From: Derxia lacustris
Lineage (GTDB): Bacteria > Pseudomonadota > Gammaproteobacteria > Burkholderiales > Burkholderiaceae_E
Length of the DNA: 64,000 nt
Assembly (NCBI RefSeq): GCF_002105195.1
Contig: NZ_MUHU01000050.1
Location: 1 to 64,000 of the forward strand
Direction of reading: 5' to 3'
Shown here: one piece after another, positions 28,497-38,029 of the stretch
Layout: each line of letters begins with the position of its first letter
How positions within the stretch are numbered: the first letter of the stretch is position 1
Made by a program: the position numbers and the translations under genes
Notes under the pieces: generated by a model
What the model saw: only the letters and a program-made list of their open reading frames with translations
The model's database searches: none
Told to the model about the DNA's origin: nothing

Positions 28497-28540
28497 TCGA
28501 GTACAACCCGTTCAACAAAAGCGCCGAGTATAGAGGACCG

Positions 28541-29593
28541 ATGGTGATCAATTTCGGCACGGCTAGCGCCGCAATTCCGGGCCCCGACGATGCCGAAAGC
28601 GACGACGACCAGGTCTGGTCGGCCAGCGCCCACGGCGTCGCGCCGCTCATTGCGCTTGCCCCCATGGACGCCGCCGGCGAGCGCATCGACCGCATCGCCG
28701 CCCAGCTGTTCTCCCAGCATTCGCGTGCCCGCATCCAGGCCTGGATCGAGGACGGCCGCCTGTCCATCGACGGCAAGCCGGCCAATGCCCGCAGCAAGCT
28801 GCGCGGCGGCGAGCAGCTCAGCCTCGATCCGGCGCCCGATCCGGCGTCGATGGCCTTTTTGCCCGAGCCGATCGACTTTCCGGTGCTGTACGAGGACGCG
28901 ACGGTCATCGTCATCGACAAGCCGGCCGGGCTGGTCGTGCATCCGGCGGTCGGCAACTGGTCGGGCACGCTGCTCAATGGACTGCTGCACCGCTATCCCG
29001 AGCTGCGCGCGCTGCCGCGCGGTGGCATCGTCCACCGGCTCGACAAGGACACGTCGGGGCTGATGGTGGTGGCGCGCACGCCCGAGGCCCAGACCGATCT
29101 GGTGCGCCAGTTGCAGGCGCGCAGCGTGTCGCGGCGCTATCTGGCGCTGTGCTGGGGCCGACCGGCCAGCCGCAGCGTCGATGCCGCCATCGGCCGCGAT
29201 CCGCGCGAACGCACGCGCATGGCCGTGGTGTCGCACGGCAAGCCGGCGGTCACGCACATCAACTGCGTCGCCACGGTCGATTTCGACGCGGCCGGCGGGC
29301 CGGTCAGCCTGATCGAATGCCGGCTCGAAACCGGTCGCACGCATCAGATCCGCGTGCATGCGTCGCATATCGGCTTTGCGCTCATCGGCGACCCGGCCTA
29401 CGGCAATCCGCGCCGCACCCGGCTCGACCGCGAACTGCTGCCGCATCAGGCGCTGCATGCCTGGCGGCTCGCCTTCGATCATCCGGCCGACCAGTCGCGG
29501 CCTGAACTCCACACCGCGCCCCCGGCCGACTTCGTCGCGCTGGCCGAGCGTCTGGGCCTTGCTTCGGCGCTCGCCGCCCTCGGCGATGACTGA
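28541..29593 (+). CDS. rluD: 23S rRNA pseudouridine synthase RluD
   Basis: A 350-residue RluA-family pseudouridine synthase that modifies helix 69 of 23S rRNA (U1911, 1915, 1917 in E. coli). An S4 RNA-binding domain (about residues 45-105, RIDRIAAQLFSQHSRARIQAWI) precedes the catalytic domain with the active Asp168 in HRLDKDTSGL. The N-terminus is about 25 residues longer and more acidic than in E. coli. The end overlaps pgeF by 8 bases. Confidence 0.95.
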   Translation: MVINFGTASAAIPGPDDAESDDDQVWSASAHGVAPLIALAPMDAAGERIDRIAAQLFSQHSRARIQAWIEDGRLSIDGKPANARSKLRGGEQLSLDPAPDPASMAFLPEPIDFPVLYEDATVIVIDKPAGLVVHPAVGNWSGTLLNGLLHRYPELRALPRGGIVHRLDKDTSGLMVVARTPEAQTDLVRQLQARSVSRRYLALCWGRPASRSVDAAIGRDPRERTRMAVVSHGKPAVTHINCVATVDFDAAGGPVSLIECRLETGRTHQIRVHASHIGFALIGDPAYGNPRRTRLDRELLPHQALHAWRLAFDHPADQSRPELHTAPPADFVALAERLGLASALAALGDD

Positions 29594-30371
29594 GCACAGC
29601 GCGCCGCCGCTGCTGCATCCCGACTGGCCGCTGCCTGACCGTGTGCGCGCCTGCTGCACCACGCGGATCGGCGGCGTCAGTACCGGCGCCTATGGCGGTG
29701 CGGACGGGCAGGGCGGACTCAACCTCGGTACGCATGTCGGCGATGCCCCGGCGGCGGTGGCGGCCAACCGCCAGACCGTGACCAGGCTCGCACTCGACGG
29801 TGCGCAGCCGGTCTGGCTGGAGCAGGTACACGGCACCGAGGTGATCGAACTGGACGGCAGCAGGCCGGCAGCGCCGCCGCGCGCCGACGGCGTGTGGACG
29901 CGGCGTCCCGGTCTCGCCTGCACGATCATGACTGCCGACTGCCTGCCGGTGCTCATCGCCGACCGTCAGGGGCGTGCGGTCGGCGCGGCGCATGCCGGCT
30001 GGCGCGGGCTGGCAGACGGTGTGCTTCAGGCCACCGTCGCCGGCATGCGGGCAGGCCTTGCGCCGTTGTCGCTCGATCTCGTCGCCTGGATCGGTCCGCA
30101 CATCGGCCAGCCGGCCTTCGAGGTCGGCGGAGAGGTGCGCGAAATCTTTCTGGACCGCATGGCGGATTGCGATGCCGCATTCGTGCCCGGCATCGGCGGA
30201 CGCTGGCACGCCGATCTCGCCGCGCTCGCGACCCGGGCGCTGAGGGAGGCCGGCGTGACCGTCGTGCTGCGCGACAAGGCTTGCACCGTGCGCGACAAAG
30301 AACATTTCTATTCGTACCGGCGCGATGGAACGACTGGACGGATCGCGAGCTTCATTTGGCTGGCGACTTGA
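29586..30371 (+). CDS. pgeF: Peptidoglycan editing factor PgeF (YfiH family)
   Basis: A 261-residue laccase-domain protein. The family removes L-Ser-containing peptidoglycan precursors, and some members act on purine nucleosides. The metal-site motifs VHGTEV, TADCLPVL and HAGWRGLADG are all present. The start at ATG 29586 overlaps the rluD stop by 8 bases, so the pair is translationally coupled. The rluD-pgeF pairing is widely conserved. It ends 6 bases before a convergent small membrane protein gene. Confidence 0.93.
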   Translation: MTEHSAPPLLHPDWPLPDRVRACCTTRIGGVSTGAYGGADGQGGLNLGTHVGDAPAAVAANRQTVTRLALDGAQPVWLEQVHGTEVIELDGSRPAAPPRADGVWTRRPGLACTIMTADCLPVLIADRQGRAVGAAHAGWRGLADGVLQATVAGMRAGLAPLSLDLVAWIGPHIGQPAFEVGGEVREIFLDRMADCDAAFVPGIGGRWHADLAALATRALREAGVTVVLRDKACTVRDKEHFYSYRRDGTTGRIASFIWLAT

Positions 30372-30377
30372 TCTTTC

Positions 30378-30599
30378 TCACGCGCCGGCTTCGTCATTCT
30401 GGTTAGTGTCCGCCTCGCGACTTCGGCGTGCCTGTTGCAAACGCCGATGTGGACCGCCAAAGATATACATGAATATCCCGAGTGGCAGCGCGCCATAAAA
30501 GACGAAAGTCAGTACCCCACCGACTACCGACGTGGTGATTGCTTCCGCACTCCCCATCAGGAGCGTTACGAATAACCATGCAATTGCAATGATGTACAT
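30378..30599 (-). CDS. Small two-segment inner-membrane protein
   Basis: A 73-residue protein of unknown function with two hydrophobic segments (about 1-20 and 24-48) and a charged, Arg-rich C-terminus of about 25 residues. The pattern IAIAWLFVTLLMGSAEA- resembles small conserved membrane proteins found next to phaC in related bacteria. It is convergent with pgeF and divergent from phaC, with 87 bases before phaC. Base composition is less GC-rich than the flanks. Confidence 0.65.
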   Translation of the reverse strand: MYIIAIAWLFVTLLMGSAEAITTSVVGGVLTFVFYGALPLGIFMYIFGGPHRRLQQARRSREADTNQNDEAGA

Positions 30600-30686
30600 T
30601 TATCTTGGAATGACTCTTGTTCCGCACATGCCGCCGGCCATCCTGCGCAGCAGCTAATTCGCGTAGTACAACACGGAGACGACCGC

Positions 30687-32525
30687 ATGGCCAACCCGCA
30701 CACCGCTTCCTCCGAAGCCACGCCCAAGGCATCCACTTCCGCTTTTGGCGCATTTCCCGCCAATCCCTTCAAATTCGATGCGGCAGCCATGACGGCGCCA
30801 TGGTCGCAATTCACGCAAATGGTCGGCAGCGCCGGCACGCCCGGCGGCCCGGCCGCCCAGGACTGGCTCAAGAAACTCATCGAGCCGTCCAAGCTGGCGG
30901 AAATCCAGTCCGATTACATGCGCGAGCTGGGCGAGCTGATGCGCGCCAACTGGCCCGCCGGCAATGCTGAAAACACTGCTGCGCCCAAGGGAAAACCCGT
31001 CGCCGACCGCCGTTTCCAGGCGCCCGAGTGGAACGACGGCGGAACCTACGAAATGCTGTCGCGCATCTACATGCTCAATGCGCGCACGCTCACCCGGCTG
31101 GCAGAAGCCGTCGATGCCGAGCCGCGCGTCAAGCGCCGCATCAGTTTTGCGGTCAGCCAATGGGTCGATGCAATGTCGCCAGCCAATTTCCTCGTGACCA
31201 ATCCGGAAGCGCAGCGAAAGTTGGTGGAAACGCGCGGTGAAAGCCTGCGGTCAGGAATTGCGAATCTGATTGGCGATGTTTCAAAGGGTCGCATTTCAAT
31301 GACCGACGAATCCAAATTCGAGGTCGGCGTCAATGTGGCGACCACTCAGGGCTCGGTGGTATTCGAATCCGAGCTGTTCCAGCTGATTCAATACACGCCG
31401 CTCACCGGAGAAATCGACAAGCGTCCGCTTCTCATGGTGCCGCCCTGCATCAACAAGTTCTACATTCTCGATCTGCAACCCGAGAATTCGATTGTCCGTT
31501 ACATGCTTGAGCAGGGTCATCCCGTATTCATGCTCAGCTGGCGCAATCCCACCAAGGAATGCGGCAACTGGTCCTGGGCTGATTACGTGGAGCGCGGCGT
31601 GATTTCCGCGATCGAGACCACGGCGGCAATTGCGGCCGAAACCACCGGTGCCGACAAGATCAATCTGCTGGGCTTTTGCGTCGGCGGCACCTTGTCGGCG
31701 TCGGCGGTGGCGGTGCTGGCCGCGCGTGGCAGGCAGCCGGTGGCCAGCCTCACGCTGCTGACCACGCTGCTCGATTTCTCCGATTCGGGCGTGCTCGATG
31801 TGTTCATCGATCCGGCCATCGTCGCGCTGCGCGAGGAGCGCATCGGCAAGGGCGGGCTGCTGCCGGCCTCCGATCTCGCCACCACCTTCAATTTCCTGCG
31901 CCCCAACGATCTGGTCTGGCCCTACATCGTCGGCAACTATCTCAAGGGCGAAAAGCCGCCGGCCTTCGACCTGCTGTACTGGAACAGCGACAGCACCAAC
32001 CTGCCGGGCCCGATGTACTGCTGGTATTTGCGCAACACCTATCTCGAAAACAAGATCCGGATCCCGAATGCCACGTCGGTCGGCGACACACCGCTCGATC
32101 TCGGCAAGATCAAGCTCCCGGTCTATTTCTACGGCTCGCGCGAGGACCACATCGTTCCCTGGGAATCGGCCTATGTGTCGATGAACGTGCTCGGCGGCAT
32201 CGATCGCCCGCGCTCCTGCTTCGTGCTTGGCGCTTCCGGCCATATCGCGGGCGTCATCAATCCGGCGTCGAAGAACAAGCGCAACTACTGGGTGCACGAA
32301 GGCGTCGGTTTCGGCGGCAAGGGCAAGCGCGGCGATTTCCCCGCCACGCCCCAGGAGTGGTTCGACGGCGCGACCTCGGTGGTCGGCAGCTGGTGGCCAA
32401 ACTGGTCCACCTGGCTCGACCAGTTCGGCGGCGGCAAGGTCGCCGCACCGGCAGCGCTCGGCAGCCGCAGCTACACCCCTCTCGAACCCGCCCCGGGCAG
32501 CTACGTCAAGGTCCGCGTCGTCTGA
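30687..32525 (+). CDS. phaC: Class I poly(3-hydroxyalkanoate) synthase
   Basis: A 612-residue class I synthase that polymerises 3-hydroxybutyryl-CoA into storage granules. The lipase-like box GFCVGG places the catalytic nucleophile at C331. The downstream Asp (SREDHIVPW) and His (ASGHIAGVINP) complete the triad. The N-terminal 100 residues are variable, as in other class I enzymes. A GGAGA ribosome-binding site precedes the ATG. phbB follows after 94 bases, with no thiolase gene between, unlike the usual phaCAB order. Confidence 0.97.
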   Translation: MANPHTASSEATPKASTSAFGAFPANPFKFDAAAMTAPWSQFTQMVGSAGTPGGPAAQDWLKKLIEPSKLAEIQSDYMRELGELMRANWPAGNAENTAAPKGKPVADRRFQAPEWNDGGTYEMLSRIYMLNARTLTRLAEAVDAEPRVKRRISFAVSQWVDAMSPANFLVTNPEAQRKLVETRGESLRSGIANLIGDVSKGRISMTDESKFEVGVNVATTQGSVVFESELFQLIQYTPLTGEIDKRPLLMVPPCINKFYILDLQPENSIVRYMLEQGHPVFMLSWRNPTKECGNWSWADYVERGVISAIETTAAIAAETTGADKINLLGFCVGGTLSASAVAVLAARGRQPVASLTLLTTLLDFSDSGVLDVFIDPAIVALREERIGKGGLLPASDLATTFNFLRPNDLVWPYIVGNYLKGEKPPAFDLLYWNSDSTNLPGPMYCWYLRNTYLENKIRIPNATSVGDTPLDLGKIKLPVYFYGSREDHIVPWESAYVSMNVLGGIDRPRSCFVLGASGHIAGVINPASKNKRNYWVHEGVGFGGKGKRGDFPATPQEWFDGATSVVGSWWPNWSTWLDQFGGGKVAAPAALGSRSYTPLEPAPGSYVKVRVV

Positions 32526-32619
32526 CCGCACCGACCACTGCTCTCAACCCCGCCTCGCGCGCCTGCCATCTACCCAACCCGGGCAGGCCGCGAAGGAACA
32601 TCCACCACAGGAGATGAAA

Positions 32620-33357
32620 ATGGCTCAGAAACTCGCTTACGTGACCGGCGGCATGGGTGGTATCGGCACCGCGATGTGCCAGCGCCTCGCGACCAACGGC
32701 TTCAAGGTCATCGCCGGCTGCGGCCCGAGCCGCAACTTCGAGGAATGGCTCAGCGAGCAGCGCAAGCTCGGCTACGACTTTTATGCGTCGGTCGGCAATG
32801 TGAGCGACTGGCAATCGACGGTCGAAGCCTTCGAGAAGGTGAAGGCCGAGCACGGTCCGGTCGACGTGCTGGTGAACAACGCCGGCATCACGCGTGACGG
32901 CGTGTTCCGCAAGATGACGCTCGACGATTGGGCGGCCGTCATCGACACCAACCTGAACAGCGTGTTCAACGTGACCAAGCAGGTCATCGGCGACATGATC
33001 GATCGCGGCTGGGGCCGGATCATCAACATCTCGTCGATCAACGGCGAGAAGGGCCAGTTCGGCCAGACCAACTACTCGGCTGCCAAGGCCGGCATGCACG
33101 GCTTCACGATGGCGCTGGCGCAGGAAGTGGCCAACAAGGGCGTCACGGTCAACACGGTTTCGCCGGGCTATATCGGCACCGACATGGTCCGCGCAATTCG
33201 CCCCGATGTGCTCGAAAAGATCGTCAGCACCATTCCGGTCAAGCGTCTTGGCGCGCCCGAGGAAATCGCCTCGATCGTCGCCTGGCTTGCATCTGATGAA
33301 AGCGGTTTTGCCACCGGCGCCGATTTTTCGCTCAACGGCGGTTTGCACATGGGCTGA
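32620..33357 (+). CDS. phbB: Acetoacetyl-CoA reductase
   Basis: A 245-residue short-chain dehydrogenase that makes (R)-3-hydroxybutyryl-CoA with NADPH. The cofactor motif TGGMGGIG is at residues 9-16, NNAG in the middle, and the catalytic Tyr152 and Lys156 in NYSAAK. The start at 32620 (MAQKLAYVTGG) is preferred over an ATG 6 bases upstream because AGGAG lies 6 bases before it and relatives start there. A terminator follows at 33381-33412. Confidence 0.97.
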   Translation: MAQKLAYVTGGMGGIGTAMCQRLATNGFKVIAGCGPSRNFEEWLSEQRKLGYDFYASVGNVSDWQSTVEAFEKVKAEHGPVDVLVNNAGITRDGVFRKMTLDDWAAVIDTNLNSVFNVTKQVIGDMIDRGWGRIINISSINGEKGQFGQTNYSAAKAGMHGFTMALAQEVANKGVTVNTVSPGYIGTDMVRAIRPDVLEKIVSTIPVKRLGAPEEIASIVAWLASDESGFATGADFSLNGGLHMG

Positions 33358-33380
33358 AGCGGCATAGTTCGCTCAGGCTG

Positions 33381-33412
33381 GGCGCTCGCCAAAGAGGGGC
33401 GGGCGCCTTTTT
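33381..33412 (+). terminator. Rho-independent terminator after phbB
   Basis: GGCGCTCGCC pairs with GGCGGGCGCC (10 bp, one G-T wobble) across a 7-base loop and is followed by TTTTT. It should end the phaC-phbB transcript and separate it from phaR. A very similar hairpin occurs after phaR at 34125-34153. Confidence 0.88.
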
Positions 33413-33466
33413 GCATTCAGGCATATCTGCTTTCGGCCAGACTGGCCGGCTTCAAACGAGGACACC

Positions 33467-34030
33467 ATGGCGGCAAACGGCATGCGCATGATCAAGAAGT
33501 ACCCGAACCGGCGCTTGTACGACACCGAGACCAGCACCTACATCACGCTTGCAGACGTGAAGCAACTGGTTCTCGATCACGAAACCTTCCAGGTCATCGA
33601 CGCCAAGTCTTCGGAAGACCTGACGCGCAGCATCCTGCTCCAGATCATCCTGGAAGAAGAATCGGGCGGACTGCCGATGTTTTCGGCCGAAATGCTGGCC
33701 AACGTGATCCGTTTCTACGGCCACGCAATGCAGGGAATGATGGGTTCGTATCTGGAAAAGAATATCCAGGCGTTCATCGAAATCCAGGCCAAGCTGCAAG
33801 AGCAATCGAAGGCACTCATCGACAACAAGGCATTCGCGCCCGAGGTCTGGACGCAATTCATGAATGTGCAGGCGCCGATGATGCAAGGGATGATGACCAA
33901 CTACATCGAGCAGTCGAAAAACCTTTTCGTGCAGATGCAGGATCAGATGCAGCAGCAGGCGCGCACCATGTTCAGCGCGTTTCCGTTTCCGGGCCAGCAG
34001 CCCGGCGGCAAGCCTGACGAAACCGATTGA
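33467..34030 (+). CDS. phaR: Polyhydroxyalkanoate synthesis repressor PhaR
   Basis: A 187-residue regulator that, in Cupriavidus-type bacteria, binds both DNA and the polymer and represses the phasin gene phaP and its own gene. The N-terminal DNA-binding domain is clear (IKKYPNRRLYDTETSTYITL, about 9-28) and the middle domain (RSILLQIILEEE) is present. The C-terminal part is Gln/Met rich. It has its own transcription unit between two similar hairpins. No phasin gene is in the window. Confidence 0.95.
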   Translation: MAANGMRMIKKYPNRRLYDTETSTYITLADVKQLVLDHETFQVIDAKSSEDLTRSILLQIILEEESGGLPMFSAEMLANVIRFYGHAMQGMMGSYLEKNIQAFIEIQAKLQEQSKALIDNKAFAPEVWTQFMNVQAPMMQGMMTNYIEQSKNLFVQMQDQMQQQARTMFSAFPFPGQQPGGKPDETD

Positions 34031-34061
34031 TTGCGGGCCGCGATTCGGTCTCGCCTAGAAT
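34031..34061 (+). promoter_or_regulatory. Possible rimO promoter
   Basis: TTGCGG at 34031-34036 and TAGAAT at 34056-34061 are separated by 19 bases, slightly longer than optimal. A transcript starting near 34068 would have a leader of about 90 bases containing the hairpin at 34125-34153. Confidence 0.4.
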
Positions 34062-34124
34062 CGCGGCTTTCCAACCTGGTCGGCAGTGCAGTCCCGCCGG
34101 CCCGGCAAACCCGCACAAATGAAT

Positions 34125-34153
34125 ACGCGCTCGCCCAACGGCGGGCGCGTTTT
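34125..34153 (+). terminator. Terminator-like hairpin in the rimO leader
   Basis: An 11-bp stem (34125-34135 with 34140-34150, one G-T wobble) closes a CAAC loop and is followed by T residues ending at 34153. It lies only 6 bases before the rimO ATG. It may be the late terminator of phaR or an attenuator for rimO. CCCGCC at 34093-34098 can pair with GGCGGG of the right arm and would compete with the hairpin. Confidence 0.6.
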
Positions 34154-34159
34154 GCTTTC

Positions 34160-35527
<1,368 letters not shown>

Positions 35528-35699
35528 CGCGGTCCACCGCCGCGTTACCGCCAGCGCTCGTTTGTAAGCGCCCCTGGCGCGAAAGCCGATCGCGCCCGGG
35601 CGCGCGCTAGCTTGGGCCTCCGTTCAATTCCGAGGGCGAGCAGGCGAGCCAGCTGAATCCCGTCCGGCGCCGCAGCGTCGCCCTTGCATGGAGGCATGC

Positions 35700-36551
35700 A
35701 TGGCCGCTGAGCTGGCAACCGCAGACGCGCCCGCGCTCGATTCATCCCTGCCCTGGCACTGGGCCGACCTCGACTGGCGGACGCTCGATGCGCCGCGCGC
35801 GCATGACGAGACGCTGGTGGCGCTGATTGCCGCCGCGTCCTTCGTCGAGAGCACGACCGCCGTCTACACCCGCAATCTCGTCGAGCATTTCGGCGATCAG
35901 CCCGAGGTGCGCGACTGGCTCGATGCGCACTGGCGCGACGAGGAATTGCAGCACGGCGCCGCGCTGCGCGCCTTTGTCTGCCGCGCCTGGCCCGACTTCG
36001 ACTGGCCGGCCGCTTACGCCGACTTCCGCGCCGACTATCTGCAACGCTGCACGATGGACGAGCTCAATCCCGATCCGGTGCTGGAGCTGGTGGCGCGCTG
36101 CGTGGTCGAGACCGGTACCGCGACGCTCTACCGCGCGCTGCGCGAACTGGCGCTGGAGCGCGACGAGCCGCTGCTGGCCGATCTGGCTGGCCGGATCATG
36201 CGCGACGAGGTGCGGCACTTCCGCCATTTCTATCGCTTCTTCGAGCGGCGCATTGCCGTCGAGCCGCGCTCGCGGCTGGCCTGCCTGCGCGTGATCGCCG
36301 CCCGTGCCGCCGAGGTGCGCGACGACGATGCCGCCTGCGCGCTGCGCCATGTGCATGCGCATCGCCAGGCGCGCCAGCCCGGCGACCGCGGCTTTGCCGC
36401 GTTGCGCGAGCGAGGCGCCCATCTGCTGCGCAGCCGCTATGCCTTCGACATGGCGGTGCGCATGGCGATCAAGCCGCTCGCGCTGCCGGAGCGCATCGGC
36501 GCCGCCATCGAGCGACCGGCGGTCTGGCTCATGCGCCGGCTCATGCACTGA
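35700..36551 (+). CDS. Ferritin-like diiron-domain protein of unknown function
   Basis: A 283-residue helical protein with the spacing of a ferritin-like diiron carboxylate site. A Glu in SFVEST lies on the first helix, EELQH at about residues 81-85, a Glu in VVETGTATLY near 137 and DEVRHF near 169. The last 80 residues are Arg/Ala rich and may contact membranes or nucleic acid. ATG 35700 is chosen over 35688 because GGAGG lies 5 bases upstream. Oxidase, hydroxylase or iron-handling roles are all possible. It stands alone between rimO and bktB. Confidence 0.7.
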   Translation: MAAELATADAPALDSSLPWHWADLDWRTLDAPRAHDETLVALIAAASFVESTTAVYTRNLVEHFGDQPEVRDWLDAHWRDEELQHGAALRAFVCRAWPDFDWPAAYADFRADYLQRCTMDELNPDPVLELVARCVVETGTATLYRALRELALERDEPLLADLAGRIMRDEVRHFRHFYRFFERRIAVEPRSRLACLRVIAARAAEVRDDDAACALRHVHAHRQARQPGDRGFAALRERGAHLLRSRYAFDMAVRMAIKPLALPERIGAAIERPAVWLMRRLMH

Positions 36552-36774
36552 GCGCCATGCGCTGCCACCGTCGCCCTACCGTCGGCTGACGCGCGGGCAA
36601 GCCCCTAGCGCCGGCCGCCACGATCGACGCGGGTTTGCGGGCAAACACCCAAGCCCGGCGTCACGCATCGGTGAAAAGATCGAAGATTCACATGCGCTGC
36701 CGTACGGGCTCCCGGCCCCGGGGCGCGCGGCGGGTCAGGCCCGCTTCCATCGCGCCGGGATCAGGGAGAAATCG

Positions 36775-37956
36775 ATGAGCCGAGAAGTCGTAGTTGTCAG
36801 CGCCGTGCGCACCGCCATCGGCGAATACAACGGCGGACTCAAGGATGTGCCGCCGACCGAGCTGGGCGCACTGGTGGTCAGGGAGTCGGTCGCGCGCTCC
36901 GGTCTGGCGCCGGAAGAGATCGGCCATGTGGTGTTCGGCCATGTCATCAACACCGAGCCGAAGGACATGTACCTGTCGCGCGTCGCGGCGCTGAACGGCG
37001 GCCTGAGCAAGGACACGCCGGCCTTCAACGTGAACCGCCTGTGCGGCTCGGGCCTGCAAGCCATCATCAACGCCTCGCAGTCGATCCTGCTCGGCGATTG
37101 CGATTACGCACTGGGCGGCGGCGCCGAGAGCATGAGCCGCAGCCCCTACATCCTGCCGACGGCACGCTGGGGCGCGCGCATGGGCGACACGCCGATGATC
37201 GACATGATGGTCGGCGCGCTGACCGATCCGTTCGAGCGCTTTCACATGGGCGTGACGGCCGAGAACGTGGCGACCAAGTACGGCATCACGCGCGAGGAAC
37301 AGGACGCGCTGGCGGTCGAGTCGCATCGGCGCGCGGCGGCGGCGGTGGCGGCCGGCTACTTCAACGATCAGCTGGTGTCGGTGCTGGTCAAGAGCCGCAA
37401 GGGCGATGTCGAGTTCCGCACCGACGAGCATGTGCGCGCCGGTGCCTCGATCGAGGATCTGGCCAAGCTGCGGCCGGCGTTCAAGAAGGACGGCACGGTC
37501 ACGGCCGGCAATGCGTCGAGCCTGAACGACGCCGCCTCGGCGGTGGTGCTGGCGGAGCGCGGCGCGGCCGAGAAGCGCGGGCTCAAGCCGCTGGCGCGGC
37601 TGGTGGCCTACGCGCATGCCGGCGTCGAGCCGTCGATCATGGGCATCGGCCCGGTGCCGGCGTCGCAGAAGGTGCTGGCGCGCGCCGGCCTGCGCGCCGA
37701 CCAGCTCGACGTTATCGAGGCCAACGAGGCGTTCGCGGCCCAGGCGCTGGCGGTCACGCGCGGGCTGGAGCTGGACCCGGCCAAGGTGAATCCGAACGGC
37801 TCGGGCATCTCGCTCGGCCATCCGATCGGCGCGACCGGCGCGATCATCACCACCAAGGCGATCCATGAGCTGCATCGCATCGGCGGTCGCTATGCGCTGG
37901 TGACGATGTGCATCGGCGGCGGGCAGGGCATCGCGGCGATCTTCGAGCGGCTGTGA
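36775..37956 (+). CDS. bktB: Acetyl-CoA acetyltransferase / beta-ketothiolase (BktB type)
   Basis: A 393-residue thiolase that condenses two acetyl-CoA (and in BktB enzymes also propionyl-CoA) into a 3-ketoacyl-CoA. The acylated Cys90 is in NRLCGSGLQ. The C-terminal GHPIGATGA and CIGGGQG motifs hold the catalytic His and second Cys. The sequence follows Cupriavidus BktB closely through the whole length. It is the only thiolase in the window and probably supplies acetoacetyl-CoA to PhbB and PhaC 3.4 kb upstream. An AGGGAGA site precedes the ATG. Confidence 0.93.
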   Translation: MSREVVVVSAVRTAIGEYNGGLKDVPPTELGALVVRESVARSGLAPEEIGHVVFGHVINTEPKDMYLSRVAALNGGLSKDTPAFNVNRLCGSGLQAIINASQSILLGDCDYALGGGAESMSRSPYILPTARWGARMGDTPMIDMMVGALTDPFERFHMGVTAENVATKYGITREEQDALAVESHRRAAAAVAAGYFNDQLVSVLVKSRKGDVEFRTDEHVRAGASIEDLAKLRPAFKKDGTVTAGNASSLNDAASAVVLAERGAAEKRGLKPLARLVAYAHAGVEPSIMGIGPVPASQKVLARAGLRADQLDVIEANEAFAAQALAVTRGLELDPAKVNPNGSGISLGHPIGATGAIITTKAIHELHRIGGRYALVTMCIGGGQGIAAIFERL

Positions 37957-37960
37957 GCCG

Positions 37961-38003
37961 GGGCGACGGCGCGCGCCGATTTAAGCTGCGCGCTCCGTCG
38001 CCC
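37961..38003. repeat. Long imperfect hairpin between bktB and metC
   Basis: GGGCGACGG (37961-37969) pairs with 37995-38003 and GCGCGC (37971-37976) with 37988-37993. This makes 15 paired bases with one mismatch around an 11-base AT-rich loop. There is no T run, so it is not a classic terminator. The loop contains TTTAAGCT, which could be part of the metC promoter. Confidence 0.7.
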
Positions 38004-38029
38004 GTCCGGGTGCGTCTTCCTCCGCCGTC

